Below, in pieces: positions 53,888 to 63,419 of a DNA stretch of 64,000 nucleotides. The stretch covers positions 62,001 to 126,000 of the forward strand of contig NZ_BJEA01000001.1 of NCBI RefSeq assembly GCF_005405425.1, written 5' to 3'. Source of the DNA: Lactiplantibacillus modestisalitolerans (GTDB lineage: Bacteria > Bacillota > Bacilli > Lactobacillales > Lactobacillaceae). A program made the translations under genes and the position numbers. Within the stretch, counting starts at the first letter, position 1; the number at the start of each line of letters is the position of its first letter. The notes beneath the pieces were generated by a model, which saw only the letters and a list, made by a program, of their open reading frames with translations, was not told the origin of the DNA and did no database searches.

Positions 53888-54223
53888 TTGGAACGAACCC
53901 GCACGCTACTCATGATGATTTTAATCAGCCTAATAATTGCTGGAATTGGCTTAGCTCCGGCTGAACAGGCTCAGGCCGCGTCGCACAATCATATTGATAC
54001 GCAACGCCTAACTAATCGTGGCCACGATAATCAGGCCCCTAAAATCTCTAAGGTTAAACGCCGTGGCCCCGGGCGTACTGCCGCCATCGCCATCCACCGG
54101 CAAGCTACACCCCTCGAAGCCCAAAAAGCTAGTACTAAACCGGCTACTTGGGGCGCCTATCTCTTTGGACTAGTATTAGGGGGTTGGTTGCTCCTAGCTG
54201 GGACACGCCGCCGCTGGTATTAA
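53888..54223 (+). CDS. Small secreted protein with a sorting-signal-like tail
   Basis: A 111-residue protein starting at TTG 53888, with AAAGGAGG 7 nt upstream. It has a signal peptide (LLMMILISLIIAGIGLAPAE, cleavage after AQA), a basic His/Arg/Lys-rich middle (SKVKRRGPGRTAAIAIHRQ) and a C-terminal hydrophobic segment plus RRRWY. The tail KPATWGAYLFGLVLGGWLLL resembles a sortase signal (LPxTG, hydrophobic stretch, positive tail), but the motif is KPATW, so anchoring by sortase is doubtful and a simple membrane anchor is equally likely. Function unknown. Divergent from the ddmDE-like operon. Confidence 0.7.
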   Translation: MERTRTLLMMILISLIIAGIGLAPAEQAQAASHNHIDTQRLTNRGHDNQAPKISKVKRRGPGRTAAIAIHRQATPLEAQKASTKPATWGAYLFGLVLGGWLLLAGTRRRWY

Positions 54224-54232
54224 GCCGAAAAA

Positions 54233-54260
54233 AAGGATTCATCATCACTGACGAATCCTT
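54233..54260. terminator. Bidirectional terminator
   Basis: AAGGATTC pairs with GAATCCTT over a 12-nt loop, with an A-run on the left that gives a T-run on the minus strand. It serves the convergent small protein and aldo/keto reductase genes. Confidence 0.82.
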
Positions 54261-54276
54261 CCAATTCAACTCATAC

Positions 54277-55083
54277 TTAGTCGTAATTTAAATGTTTATC
54301 TTGATCTAAGCCGTTAATTTTAGCGATTTCTGCCGCAGTTAAGTGGAACCCATCCACCTCAAAGTTTTCCTTCACATGGGCCGGTTGCGCCGACTTTGGA
54401 AAGACGACGTAACCGGTATCTAGGTGCCACCGCAAAACAATTTGGGCTGGCGTCTTAGCGTACTTTTTCGCTAAGTCCGTAATTACTGGATCTTCTAAAA
54501 TCAAGTGGCCGTGCCCAATTGGCGAGTACCCTTCATTCACAATCCCGTTATCGGTATCAAACTTACCAAGCTCAGTTTGAACCTTGTAGGGGTGCCGTTC
54601 AATTTGGTTGACCATTGGCTTAACGGTCGCAATTTCAAAGACGGCCTTTAATTGGGCTTCAGAGAAGTTTGAAACCCCAATGGCCCGCACTTTCTTTTGC
54701 TTATACAGTGTCTCAAGTGCCCGCCAAGTGTCCAATGTCAAATCAAAGTTATCTTCATTTGGCCAGTGAATCAAGTAAAGGTCCAAATAATCTAATTGCA
54801 GATCCTTCAGCGTTTGGTCGCAAGCTGCCAGGGTCTTATCATACCCCTGATCAGTGTTCCAAACCTTCGACGTAATGAAAAGATCTTCACGCGCAATCCC
54901 AGAAGCTTTGATGGCCTCCCCAACGGCTGGTTCGTTACCATAAATATGCGCACAGTCTAAGTGGCGATAGCCCGCATCAAACGCGGTCTTTAAAGCTGTT
55001 GGGACGTCTTGGGAATCTAAACGATACGTCCCAAAACCAAGCATTGGAATGGTGACGCCGTTACTAAGTGTTGTCGTTTCCAT
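54277..55083 (-). CDS. Aldo/keto reductase (2,5-diketo-D-gluconate reductase-like)
   Basis: A 268-residue NADPH-dependent (beta/alpha)8 reductase. The catalytic tetrad is visible: Asp and Tyr in FDAGYRHLDCAHIYGNE, Lys in DLFITSKVWN, and His in LDLYLIHWPNE. Conserved VRAIGVSNFSEAQL and the cofactor-binding VVFPKSAQPAHVKENFEV are present. It reduces aldehydes or ketones in the cytoplasm; the physiological substrate is unknown. ATG 55083 has AGGTGAATG upstream. Monocistronic. It sits inside the accessory island but has ordinary codon use. Confidence 0.93.
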   Translation of the reverse strand: METTTLSNGVTIPMLGFGTYRLDSQDVPTALKTAFDAGYRHLDCAHIYGNEPAVGEAIKASGIAREDLFITSKVWNTDQGYDKTLAACDQTLKDLQLDYLDLYLIHWPNEDNFDLTLDTWRALETLYKQKKVRAIGVSNFSEAQLKAVFEIATVKPMVNQIERHPYKVQTELGKFDTDNGIVNEGYSPIGHGHLILEDPVITDLAKKYAKTPAQIVLRWHLDTGYVVFPKSAQPAHVKENFEVDGFHLTAAEIAKINGLDQDKHLNYD

Positions 55084-55263
55084 CAATCATTCACCTTTCG
55101 TTGTCTGTCCGGGTCTTTACCGGACAAATATAAGCTATATTAATAATACCGTTGACGCGAAAGGGCTTCAACTAAGGTGCTTCAAATCGATTGAATTTTG
55201 GAATCTTGGCTAGTATTCCCCTTCTAAAATCAATAAATTAGTTACAAATTAACGCCATACGTA

Positions 55264-55497
55264 TTAAACATTTTCTTGCACTACCGATTGGTGATGAGTT
55301 TTGCTAAGTAAGAATAACTCTTTAAAATATTGACGCATTATTTTTTTATCCCTAACACGTTGCTTTAATTCAGTAAAATCTGAATCCACAATAAACCTTA
55401 ACAAAATCCTGAGTCTGTACATTTTCAGAACGTTACATATCACAGTAATCATAATCATTTTTTTATCATTGCTCATAAACCTAGTACAGCCGAACAC
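55264..55497 (-). CDS. Doubtful small basic ORF
   Basis: A 77-codon frame (or 70 from ATG 55476) with a hydrophobic-basic N-terminal part (MIMITVICNVLKMYRLRILL) and a charged tail. No good Shine-Dalgarno is seen and no family is recognised. It may be chance or a decayed gene. Apart from it, 55084-55515 holds nothing obvious beyond the aldo/keto reductase promoter region. Confidence 0.2.
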   Translation of the reverse strand: MFGCTRFMSNDKKMIMITVICNVLKMYRLRILLRFIVDSDFTELKQRVRDKKIMRQYFKELFLLSKTHHQSVVQENV

Positions 55498-55515
55498 TCC
55501 ATATAATCATTTACT

Positions 55516-56409
55516 TTAATCCTCGTCTAAGTAGAAATCTTGCAGTCGATAAGTTGTAACCGGCTCAACGTAGTAGTGATACTTTGCCACTAAATCACAA
55601 ATTTGGCTACCATCAATCAATGTAATAATCCGCGTCCCCTGACGAGCAGTTTTAACCGCATCGCGAGTAAAATCAGAGTTAGTTATAAAAATACCAAATT
55701 CGGCATTATATTTGTCCATCGCTCCCCGAAATTTATCAATTTCGGGTGCTGAAACCTTTCCCTGCCAACGCTTCGCTTGAAGCGCAACCCTGGTCGTTCG
55801 GTAATCATCCGAGCGGACATACCCAAACCCGTCTAAACCGCCATCCGCAACGTATTGCACACCAATGGTATCATCTACATCAATCCCCATTTTCTTAAGT
55901 AACCCTCGGCAGAATAACTCAAATTTTTTGGGACTCATCTGAATCAACGCGTCCAATAACTGGCTACGCCAGAGATTTTCATTTTCATTTAATTCTTCCT
56001 CCGGAGTTTGAGGCGCTTCCTTAACGACTTTAGTCCGCTTAACAACTTTTCGATGGGGCATCAATGGTTCAGAAATCGTCCGTACATCCTTATCCGCATC
56101 AAAAGTTTTAAAATCTACGTTACGGCCCTTTTTAGATAATTCAAGTTGATAACCGCTAAGTTCATTAATAAACCCAGCCAAAATTAAATGCTTAATCGCA
56201 AAATTTAATTTCCAAGCAAAAGGTTGATAAACCTTGCCTGTTTTCTTTGAAGTTCTCTCCTCGTCAATTTCTGTTTCAGAAAACATCCGCGAATTTTCCC
56301 TAAGATCCTGAGTAATTTCTTTACGATTTACTTGGCCGCCGAGATTATGCATTGCAATCAGTGCAGCGCGCATCGCTCGATTTTCCGTCTGTTTTTGTTT
56401 ATTAGCCAC
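55516..56409 (-). CDS. mrr: Mrr-type restriction endonuclease (type IV)
   Basis: A 297-residue protein with an Mrr N-terminal winged-helix domain (residues about 10-110: LGGQVNRKEITQDLREN and WKLNFAIKHLILAGFI) and a C-terminal Mrr catalytic domain. The nuclease motif is visible as LLKKMGIDVDDTIGVQYVAD, GGLDGFGYV (catalytic Asp) and VALQAKRWQGKV (Q-x-K), i.e. the Mrr form of PD-(D/E)XK, followed by FGIFITNSDFTRDAVKTA. Such enzymes cut modified DNA, mainly methylated, acting as host defence. ATG 56409 with GAGGAAATT upstream. It stands 2 kb from the ddmDE-like pair, in the same strand direction. Confidence 0.88.
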   Translation of the reverse strand: MANKQKQTENRAMRAALIAMHNLGGQVNRKEITQDLRENSRMFSETEIDEERTSKKTGKVYQPFAWKLNFAIKHLILAGFINELSGYQLELSKKGRNVDFKTFDADKDVRTISEPLMPHRKVVKRTKVVKEAPQTPEEELNENENLWRSQLLDALIQMSPKKFELFCRGLLKKMGIDVDDTIGVQYVADGGLDGFGYVRSDDYRTTRVALQAKRWQGKVSAPEIDKFRGAMDKYNAEFGIFITNSDFTRDAVKTARQGTRIITLIDGSQICDLVAKYHYYVEPVTTYRLQDFYLDED

Positions 56410-56653
56410 TTAAATTTCCTCGCTCATTTTTTCTTTATTAACCTAATTATAAGCGAGTACGCTTGGTTTCTAAAGGTTTGTTTAATACTACCTTTACTAA
56501 TTCATTACTGGTTACCGATAACTTTCGTTCTGCTAGTTGTGACTTACATTCCTAATTAATTGCATTGTAGGCATACTCAGAACCATCAATTCCCTCAATA
56601 ATCTTAATTAGCTATGCTTACGATACTATAGTGGTCATTCTCCTTTTACCACC

Positions 56654-57072
56654 ATGTATTATGAAAACTATTCTGAACCGGTTAGTGATGTAGACCGCTT
56701 CTCAGAGAGGACAAATTTAAAATTTTTAAAATACCTACCAGACGAATTCAACAATTACTGCAACAATCCAGATTTAAATGAGACCTTTAAACATAATTTA
56801 GAGCTTAGGCTCGGCCAAGGTATCCCAAGAACGAATTTACTGATATTATTATTAAAATAACAGACTCAATTAAAATTTTAGCGTATAAAAACTAGTTACT
56901 TAATAATCATCTTTTAAGGAAAACCCTTTACGTTAATTGCCGCGAATATCACGTTTACGATGACGACGTCCTTATAATCTACTTTCGTAACGATAGAAAG
57001 CTTTATTTACGATTTATCGCTGGTCATCAATCGTTACGTACTAAAAGCGAAAAACTAACCAAGATTAATTAA
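56654..57072 (+). pseudogene. Decayed gene of unknown function
   Basis: A frame opens at 56654 (MYYENYSEPVSDVDRFSERT, then FNNYCNNPDLNETFKHNLEL) and is broken near 56820. After a frameshift it continues as YPKNEFTDIIIKITDSIKIL, hits a TAG at about 56892, and resumes in the same frame as TLYVNCREYHVYDDDVLIIY until 57072. The three pieces read like one ~140-residue acidic-then-basic protein with a frameshift and a stop. The family is not recognised. The region 56410-56653 upstream holds nothing clear. Confidence 0.4.
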
Positions 57073-57118
57073 AAGTGCCCCTTTTCCACCCCGTAATTCA
57101 TGGAAAAAGTGCACTTTT
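57071..57118 (-). terminator. Terminator of the RlmD-type gene
   Basis: AAAAGTGCcCCTTTTCCA pairs with TGGAAAAAGtGCACTTTT around a 12-nt loop, with TTTT on the minus strand. It lies about 30 bp after the stop at 57147. Confidence 0.82.
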
Positions 57119-57146
57119 AATTTGAGATCATATTAAGCTTTAATCG

Positions 57147-58523
57147 CTATTTAGCCGTCCGCTCCAACACCGTCACACTTTCAATATGCGGCGTCTGTGG
57201 GAATTGATCGACCGGTTGAACCGGCGCACTGATTTGGTAACCGTATTCCGCAAACCGTTGCACGTCGCGAACCAGTGTCGATGGGTTACAACTAATGTAA
57301 ACCACCTTCTTAGGTGCCATTTCACCGGCACTCTTGATAAAGTCGGCGTCTAGACCCTTCCGCGGTGGATCAACCACGATGACGTCCGGTTGAACGCCAT
57401 CGGCCTGCCACTTGGCTAACACCTTTTCGGCACTGCCGAGCTCGAAATGGGCGTTGGTAATCCCGTTTTTGTCCGCGTTTTGCTTGGCATTTTCTACCGC
57501 GGCGGGAACGATTTCAACCCCGTAAACTTGTTTGGCGTGTTGCGCCATCGTTAACGAAATCGTTCCAATTCCAGAGTAGGCGTCGATGACCGTTTCGTTA
57601 CCGGTCAGGCCGGCTTGGTCAATGGCCAACTGGTATAATTTCTCAGTTTGTTGGGGGTTGACCTGGTAAAAGGACTGCGCGGAAACCGCAAACGTCAAGC
57701 CCAGCAGTTGGTCGTCAATCGTGGACTTGCCCGCCAGCACGTTGTTATCCGGCCCCAAGATGACGTTGGTCTTCTTTTGGTTGACGTTTTGAATGACACT
57801 AACCACTTCGGGCAACGCCGCCTGAATTTCTTTAGTGATCACATCGGCCATTGGCAAGTGCTTCGTCCGGGTCACAATGACCACCATCATTTCGTGGCTG
57901 TAATACCCCCGACGTACCATGATGGTCCGAACCGTACCACTGTGATGGAATTCGTCGTAAGCCGCTTCGTGGTACTTCCGTAAAATATCGCGCACGATAA
58001 CGATGGCCTTATCAATCGCTGGATCCTGAATGTAGTAATCCTCAATTGGCATTAATTGGTGACTGTTTTTCTTATAGAAACCAGTCGTTAACTTGCCTTG
58101 AACCTGGCGAACGGGCACTTGGGCCTTGTTACGGTACTGCGTCGGGTTCGCCATTCCAATCGTTGGCAACACTTCAACGTCGTCCATGTGGACCTTCGCG
58201 AATAATTCAGCAACTTGGTGTTGCTTAAATTTCAACTGTTCACTGTATTCCAAATGCTGAAGCGGTGCAATTCCGGTTTGACGGTAAACGCGGCCCTTCG
58301 GGTTAACCCGGTGTGGGCTCACCTGGTTAATCTTTTGCACGTCCCCAAACGCGAAGTTCTTCGTCGTTTTCGTTACCTTGACCGTAATTTGTTCTTCGGG
58401 TAAGGCGTTTTCGATAAAGATTGGGTAATTGTCGACCTTGGCGACCCCCATCCCTTGATAAGTCAAGTCGATGATGGTGACGTCTAACACTTCGCCCTTA
58501 TGGACTGGTAAATTTACTTTCAT
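57147..58523 (-). CDS. rlmD: 23S rRNA (uracil-C5)-methyltransferase, RlmD/RumA type
   Basis: A 458-residue SAM-dependent methyltransferase. An N-terminal TRAM domain (VLDVTIIDLTYQGMGVAKVD, then ENALPEEQITVKV) is followed by a central domain with FYKKNSHQLMPIEDYYIQDP, and by the catalytic core: QSFYQVNPQQTEKLYQLAID, VIDAYSGIGTISLTMAQHA (SAM site), VVDPPRKGLD and YISCNPSTLVRDVQ with the catalytic Cys. It makes m5U in 23S rRNA. The Fe-S cysteines of E. coli RumA are not apparent, as in many Firmicute members. Monocistronic with its own terminator. Confidence 0.93.
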   Translation of the reverse strand: MKVNLPVHKGEVLDVTIIDLTYQGMGVAKVDNYPIFIENALPEEQITVKVTKTTKNFAFGDVQKINQVSPHRVNPKGRVYRQTGIAPLQHLEYSEQLKFKQHQVAELFAKVHMDDVEVLPTIGMANPTQYRNKAQVPVRQVQGKLTTGFYKKNSHQLMPIEDYYIQDPAIDKAIVIVRDILRKYHEAAYDEFHHSGTVRTIMVRRGYYSHEMMVVIVTRTKHLPMADVITKEIQAALPEVVSVIQNVNQKKTNVILGPDNNVLAGKSTIDDQLLGLTFAVSAQSFYQVNPQQTEKLYQLAIDQAGLTGNETVIDAYSGIGTISLTMAQHAKQVYGVEIVPAAVENAKQNADKNGITNAHFELGSAEKVLAKWQADGVQPDVIVVDPPRKGLDADFIKSAGEMAPKKVVYISCNPSTLVRDVQRFAEYGYQISAPVQPVDQFPQTPHIESVTVLERTAK

Positions 58524-58668
58524 TGAAATCCTCGTTTTTTCTTTAATTGATTTGTTAACTAAAATGAATCATTAATATCTAATTTGCTAGCGACGGCACC
58601 CGCCCGCACACTTTGAGTATCCTTTAAAATACCAACTCATGGTTAAAGTTAGCTTTTTAAGTGCACTA

Positions 58669-58816
58669 ACTTGGCAGGAGTGGCCAATCCTAGCCAGTTG
58701 GGAGCGACGACCATGGCTCAGTAGTGAAATTATTCTTAGTTGGAAGTGGGTTACTTTCGACTTAGAATAAGACTCGCATTTGAGATTGCTCAGTGACTTT
58801 CTGAGTGAGCTCAAAT
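58669..58816. other. Intergenic element with three consecutive hairpins
   Basis: Within the 456-bp gap 58524-58982 three imperfect hairpins follow each other: TTGGCAGGA...TCCTAGCCAG (58671-58697), TTATTCTTAGT...GACTTAGAATAA (58730-58770) and ATTTGAG...CTCAG/CTGAG...CTCAAAT (58778-58816). No ORF with a ribosome site is seen. It could be a small RNA or an intergenic repeat. Confidence 0.4.
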
Positions 58817-58896
58817 CGACGTCCACTACGTTCGCCAACCGGTCGTCGGTTCCTGCTGGCGGCAATTATCCGCCTTTAATTGGTAAAAAGCTATTA

Positions 58897-58934
58897 AAAT
58901 GACCGTCCACCATTGTAGCGGTAAACGGTCATTT
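58897..58934 (-). terminator. Terminator of dagK
   Basis: AAATGACCGT pairs with ACGGTCATTT around an 18-nt loop, followed on the minus strand by TTTTAAT. It lies 49 bp after the stop at 58983. Confidence 0.7.
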
Positions 58935-58982
58935 AAGCAAGTTATTCGCAATTTGAACCTAACGCTTAACCGCAAGCCCGCC

Positions 58983-60011
58983 TTATTTTTCAGCGTCCTG
59001 CGAATCCAGCGGCGTTTCCGTGGACGTTTCGGGTAATTGGTCCACCGCTGAAACGAAGTGGCGTTCCGCATCCACGATTTCCGGATCGGTAATGGCCTCA
59101 TCCGGAATCCGGTCCGTATCCGCAAACATCTCAATGTGTTGCTTCAGGTTCCGGAACGTCATCGGTGCGTCCCCACCGTATTCGCCATCCAAGTTGATCA
59201 TCAAGCGGTCCTTGGGGGCCTTCGCGACCACCTTATGGGTCTTCGCGTAAATGATGCTTGGATCATTAATGTGCTTGCCGCCGTTAAGTACTAGCGTCAT
59301 CAAGTGCAGCATTTTGGCCAGGTTCCCGGTCTTCACAATGATCATCGTGAACTTACCATCGTCTAACGAGGCGTCCGGAACGAGTTGCTCGAAACCGCCG
59401 ACCGAGTTCGTCAGCGCCAAGAAGAACATCGACGCCTTACCAACGTAGTGCCCACCATCGTACTTTAGATCCATTTCAACTGGTTTAACCCGCGGTAGGA
59501 GTTCGACCCCCTTAGCCAAGTAGGCCGCGTAGCCAAAAATTGATTTTAACTGCGACGGCACGTCGTACGTTAACTCGGTTAGAAGGCCCCCGGCCGCAAT
59601 GTTAATAAAGTACTGGTCACCCGCCTGGCCAATGTCCATGTTGACCGTTTGGTTTTTCAAGACAACTTTCGCTGCCGCAACCGGGTCATTACGTGGAATC
59701 CGTAGTGCCCGCGCGTAGTCGTTCGTCGTCCCCGCCGGAATGATGGCCATTTTTGGCCGGCGTTTTAAGCCGGCGAGGCCGTTGACCACCTGGTTGATGG
59801 TCCCGTCGCCACCCGCGGCGATAATTAATTCGAACCCGTCTTTGGCACAACGCCGCGCTTCATTGGCTGCCGAGTTCGGCGCTGGCGTGGTCGCATAGGC
59901 ACTGGTTTCATAACCAGCCTGTTCAAAAATTCCGAGAATTTCGACAAGGTCGTGTGCTAGCGCCTCGCGCCCGGATGTTGGGTTATAGATTAGTCGTGCC
60001 CGTTTACGCAT
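58983..60011 (-). CDS. dagK: Diacylglycerol kinase (DgkB type)
   Basis: A 342-residue soluble lipid kinase that phosphorylates diacylglycerol released in lipoteichoic acid synthesis, returning phosphatidate to phospholipid synthesis. The N-terminal RARLIYNPTSGREALAHDLV, the nucleotide site LIIAAGGDGTINQVVNGLAG, IPAGTTNDYARALRIP, and the C-terminal DGEYGGDAPMTFRNL (catalytic Asp region) are all present. The acidic C-terminal tail (SVSA-type, rich in Glu/Asp/Thr) is longer than in B. subtilis DgkB. ATG 60011 follows GGAGGAAAG. It lies downstream of gatB in the same direction. Confidence 0.94.
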   Translation of the reverse strand: MRKRARLIYNPTSGREALAHDLVEILGIFEQAGYETSAYATTPAPNSAANEARRCAKDGFELIIAAGGDGTINQVVNGLAGLKRRPKMAIIPAGTTNDYARALRIPRNDPVAAAKVVLKNQTVNMDIGQAGDQYFINIAAGGLLTELTYDVPSQLKSIFGYAAYLAKGVELLPRVKPVEMDLKYDGGHYVGKASMFFLALTNSVGGFEQLVPDASLDDGKFTMIIVKTGNLAKMLHLMTLVLNGGKHINDPSIIYAKTHKVVAKAPKDRLMINLDGEYGGDAPMTFRNLKQHIEMFADTDRIPDEAITDPEIVDAERHFVSAVDQLPETSTETPLDSQDAEK

Positions 60012-60073
60012 GTTTCTTTCCTCCACAAACTCGTATACAATCGGTGCGCCTCTCAACGGTCGCTGACCGGCAA

Positions 60074-60104
60074 AAAGTAACCTGATAATCGTTGCCGGTT
60101 ACCA
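60074..60104 (-). terminator. Possible terminator after gatB
   Basis: On the minus strand GTAACC pairs with GGTTAC over a 14-nt loop, followed by TTTTTG. It lies between gatB and dagK. Short stem. Confidence 0.45.
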
Positions 60105-60172
60105 CGCTACTTTTGAGAAATGCCCGACCGACCATGGTTGAACCTTCGCTCAACCGCAATCAGCTGATCTTG

Positions 60173-61597
60173 TTACTTGGCTTTTAATGATTTCATCAAT
60201 AATTGATTGACGACCTTCGGGTTAGCTTGACCGCGGGTCTTCTTCATGATCTGACCAACTAAGTAGCCAACCGCCCGGTCCTTCCCGTTCTTGAAGTCTT
60301 CGATCGATTGTTCGTTGTTATCCAAGACATCGTCAACGATCGGTTGTAACTTAGCAGGGTCGGACAATTGAACTAAGCCCTTGTCATTGACCCATTTAAC
60401 TGGTTCGGTTCCGGCCATGATTGCCTTGAAGACCTTCTTGGCAATCTTACTTGAAATCGTTTCATCGGTGATCATCTTGATCATCGCAGCTAAGTGGGCT
60501 GGCGTTAAGTCGGTGTCTAACAGTCCCACTTTGTGTTCGTTCAAGTAAGCATTAACGTCCCCTTGCAAGTAGTTCGAAGCAAGCTTCGGGTCCGCGCCTT
60601 CCGCGACCGTTGCGTCGAAGAAGTCTGACATTTCCTTGGTTTGGGTCAAAACACCCGCATCGTAAGGCGTCAAACCAAATTCGTCCACGTAACGCTTGCG
60701 CCGCGAACCTGGCATTTCCGGAATCGTCTTTTGAACGGCGGCAATCCAGTCGTCATCAATGTTCAATTCTGGAATATCTGGTTCTGGGAAGTACCGGTAA
60801 TCGTCGCTACCTTCCTTGACCCGCATTAGGATCGTTTCACCAGTTGTTTCGTCAAACCGACGGGTTTCTTGTTGAACCTTGCCGCCAGACATCAGCACCC
60901 GTTGTTGCCGTTGTTCTTCATATTCCAACGATTTCCGGACGTAGTTGAAGGAGTTCAAGTTCTTCATTTCCGTCTTGACCCCGTACTGATCAGAGCCGGC
61001 CGGTCGAATCGAAATGTTAACGTCGACCCGCATCGAACCTTCTTCCATCTTCACGTCAGAAACGCCGGTAAATTGAATCCGTTGCCGCAATGCTTCACAG
61101 TAAGCGTACGCTTCTTCAGGGGAATTGATTTCTGGTTTAGAAACAATTTCAATCAACGGCGTCCCCTGCCGGTTCAAATCGACATACGAATAGTCGCTTT
61201 CGTGGGTGTTTTTCCCGGCGTCTTCTTCGATATGCATTTCTTCGATACCGACTTTTTTCGTCTGGCCGTCAACTTCAATTTCAATCCAACCGTCGTGGGC
61301 GATTGGCTTATCGTGTTGCGTAATTTGGTACGCCTTCGGGTTATCCGGATAGAAGTAGTTCTTCCGGTCGAAGTACGTATGGTGTTCGATTTGCGCATGG
61401 AGGGCCGTTGCAGCCTTAATCCCCGCTTCAACCACACCTTTGTTGGGCGTTGGTAAAACCCCTGGGTATCCCCAGTCGATCACGTTCGTGTTGGCGTTTG
61501 GTTCGGAACCAAATTGCACGGGTGACGGACTAAAGATTTTGGAGTTCGTTTTTAACTCAACGTGGACTTCCAGTCCAATCGTAGTTTCAAAATTCAT
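60173..61597 (-). CDS. gatB: Asp-tRNA(Asn)/Glu-tRNA(Gln) amidotransferase subunit B
   Basis: GatB of 474 residues phosphorylates and amidates misacylated Glu-tRNA(Gln) or Asp-tRNA(Asn) with ammonia from GatA. Family blocks: [98 protein letters not shown] and, near the C-terminus, the YqeY-like helical tail ([20 protein letters not shown]). It ends the gatC-gatA-gatB operon, its start sharing one base with the gatA stop. The organism makes Gln-tRNA by this indirect route. Confidence 0.97.
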   Translation of the reverse strand: MNFETTIGLEVHVELKTNSKIFSPSPVQFGSEPNANTNVIDWGYPGVLPTPNKGVVEAGIKAATALHAQIEHHTYFDRKNYFYPDNPKAYQITQHDKPIAHDGWIEIEVDGQTKKVGIEEMHIEEDAGKNTHESDYSYVDLNRQGTPLIEIVSKPEINSPEEAYAYCEALRQRIQFTGVSDVKMEEGSMRVDVNISIRPAGSDQYGVKTEMKNLNSFNYVRKSLEYEEQRQQRVLMSGGKVQQETRRFDETTGETILMRVKEGSDDYRYFPEPDIPELNIDDDWIAAVQKTIPEMPGSRRKRYVDEFGLTPYDAGVLTQTKEMSDFFDATVAEGADPKLASNYLQGDVNAYLNEHKVGLLDTDLTPAHLAAMIKMITDETISSKIAKKVFKAIMAGTEPVKWVNDKGLVQLSDPAKLQPIVDDVLDNNEQSIEDFKNGKDRAVGYLVGQIMKKTRGQANPKVVNQLLMKSLKAK

Positions 61598-63060
61598 TAG
61601 TTTGCACCTCCAACTTTAGGGGTTTGGTTATGAAAATCAGTAGCTTGTTCAAAGGCGTAGCCCGCTTTATACAGCGTGCTTTCGTCGAACCGCTTCCCAA
61701 TCAGTTGTAACCCAACTGGTAAGCCATCCGCAAAGCCGGCTGGAACCGACATCCCTGGTAAGCCCGCTAAGTTGACTGGAATCGTCAAGACGTCGTTCAT
61801 GTACATCGTAATTGGGTCCGAAATTTCGTCACCAATCTTGAAGGCTGGCGTTGGCGTAACCGGGCCCATGATCATGTCGTACTTGTCAAAAACGCGCTTG
61901 AAGTCGTCAATGATCAACGTCCGGACTTGGCCCGCCTTGTGGAAGTAAGCATCATAATAACCAGCGGATAATGAGAAGGTTCCCAGCATGATTCGGCGCT
62001 TAACTTCGTCGCCAAAGCCTTCGGAACGGCTGCGGACGTAAACGTCTTCCAGGTTCTTAACATCTTCCGCCCGGAAACCGTAGCGAATACCATCAAACCG
62101 TTGTAAGTTTGAGGACGCTTCGGATGACGCAATGATGTAGTATGCGGACACCCCGTAGCGGCTATGTGGCAAGGAAACTTCTTCAACGGTCGCACCGAGT
62201 TCTTCAAACTTCTTGACCGCGTCTTTGATCACGGCCCGAACTTTCGGGTCGATCCCTTCATCCATGTATTCCTTCGGTAGCCCAATCTTCATGCCCTTAA
62301 TGTCGCCGTCCAAGCCGGCGGTAAAGTCGGGAACCGCCCGCTTGGAAGCCGTGCCATCATGCTGATCATAACCGGCGATCACGTTTAGCGCCGCCGCGTT
62401 ATCCTTAACGGTTCGCGTTAACGGGCCAATTTGATCCAGGGAAGAAGCGAACGCGATTAAACCCCAACGGGAAACGCGCCCATAAGTAGGCTTCATGCCG
62501 ACCACGCCGTTAAATGCAGCTGGTTGGCGAATTGAACCCCCGGTATCGGAGCCAAACGCAACCGGCACTTGACCAGAAGCGACCGCAACCGCGGAACCAC
62601 CCGAAGAGCCACCGGGAACTCGGCTAACGTCCCACGGGTTGTGGGTCAACTTCAACGCGGAGTTTTCGGTGGAACCACCCATCGCAAATTCATCCATGTT
62701 GTTCTTACCCACGATGACCGCGTCACTCGCGTACAGCTTTTCAACCACCGTTGCGTCGTAAACCGGCACAAAGTGTTCCAACATCTTCGAAGCGGCTGTC
62801 GTCGTTAAGCCCTTCGTGACAATGTTATCCTTAACGGCCACTGGAATCCCAGCTAACACGTTGTCGGGATCAATCCCCTTCGCATCAATTTCAGCCGCCC
62901 GCTTCAAAGCGGCGTCTTCGTTCAATGCTAAGAAGGCCCCTAGTTCAGGATCAACTTGCTTCATGTTCACAAAAGTGGTTTTAGCCAAGTCCACGGCGGT
63001 GAGCTTTTTAGCCACCAAGTCCGCGTGCAAACTCGTTAAATCTTGGTCGAAATACGTCAT
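61597..63060 (-). CDS. gatA: Aspartyl/glutamyl-tRNA amidotransferase subunit A
   Basis: GatA of 487 residues is the amidase subunit that releases ammonia from glutamine. The Ser-cisSer-Lys triad is visible: Lys in [13 protein letters not shown], cis-Ser and Ser in [20 protein letters not shown] and [17 protein letters not shown]. The rest ([28 protein letters not shown]-type end) is typical. Its last base overlaps gatB and its first overlaps the gatC stop, so translation is coupled. It acts in the cytoplasmic GatCAB complex. Confidence 0.97.
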   Translation of the reverse strand: MTYFDQDLTSLHADLVAKKLTAVDLAKTTFVNMKQVDPELGAFLALNEDAALKRAAEIDAKGIDPDNVLAGIPVAVKDNIVTKGLTTTAASKMLEHFVPVYDATVVEKLYASDAVIVGKNNMDEFAMGGSTENSALKLTHNPWDVSRVPGGSSGGSAVAVASGQVPVAFGSDTGGSIRQPAAFNGVVGMKPTYGRVSRWGLIAFASSLDQIGPLTRTVKDNAAALNVIAGYDQHDGTASKRAVPDFTAGLDGDIKGMKIGLPKEYMDEGIDPKVRAVIKDAVKKFEELGATVEEVSLPHSRYGVSAYYIIASSEASSNLQRFDGIRYGFRAEDVKNLEDVYVRSRSEGFGDEVKRRIMLGTFSLSAGYYDAYFHKAGQVRTLIIDDFKRVFDKYDMIMGPVTPTPAFKIGDEISDPITMYMNDVLTIPVNLAGLPGMSVPAGFADGLPVGLQLIGKRFDESTLYKAGYAFEQATDFHNQTPKVGGAN

Positions 63061-63389
63061 TATTCGCCGTCCCCACTTTCATCAATAATTGCTGGTACCT
63101 TAATTAAGCCGTTTGCCTTTTCAGGCGCATTTGCCAACAGTGCTTGTCGTAAAGCTTCGTCACTCTTAACCGCTTTATCGGGCCGTAAGTTGTTTTCGCC
63201 CAAGGTATCGTCACTTAAGCGCATCGTTGCAGGCACGTCAGTCGTGTCCACGGTACTCAATTCTTCGAACATGCCGATGATCTTTTCGAGTTGTCCCGTA
63301 AAGGTCCCGAGTTCGTCCGGCGTAAACGCCAGCTTGGCTAAGCCAGCGACGTGTTGAACTTGTTCAGCATTGATCCGTTCTTCAGCCAT
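63060..63389 (-). CDS. gatC: Aspartyl/glutamyl-tRNA amidotransferase subunit C
   Basis: GatC of 109 residues, the small linker subunit that stabilises GatA and GatB. The typical start is [20 protein letters not shown], then [20 protein letters not shown] and the D-V-P-A-T block, with the LREDxx region as [22 protein letters not shown] 63389 follows AAGAAGGAAATCTG. First gene of gatCAB; 30 bp after the camS stop. Confidence 0.95.
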   Translation of the reverse strand: MAEERINAEQVQHVAGLAKLAFTPDELGTFTGQLEKIIGMFEELSTVDTTDVPATMRLSDDTLGENNLRPDKAVKSDEALRQALLANAPEKANGLIKVPAIIDESGDGE

Positions 63390-63419
63390 CAGATTTCCTT
63401 CTTTCTCAAATGTTACTCG

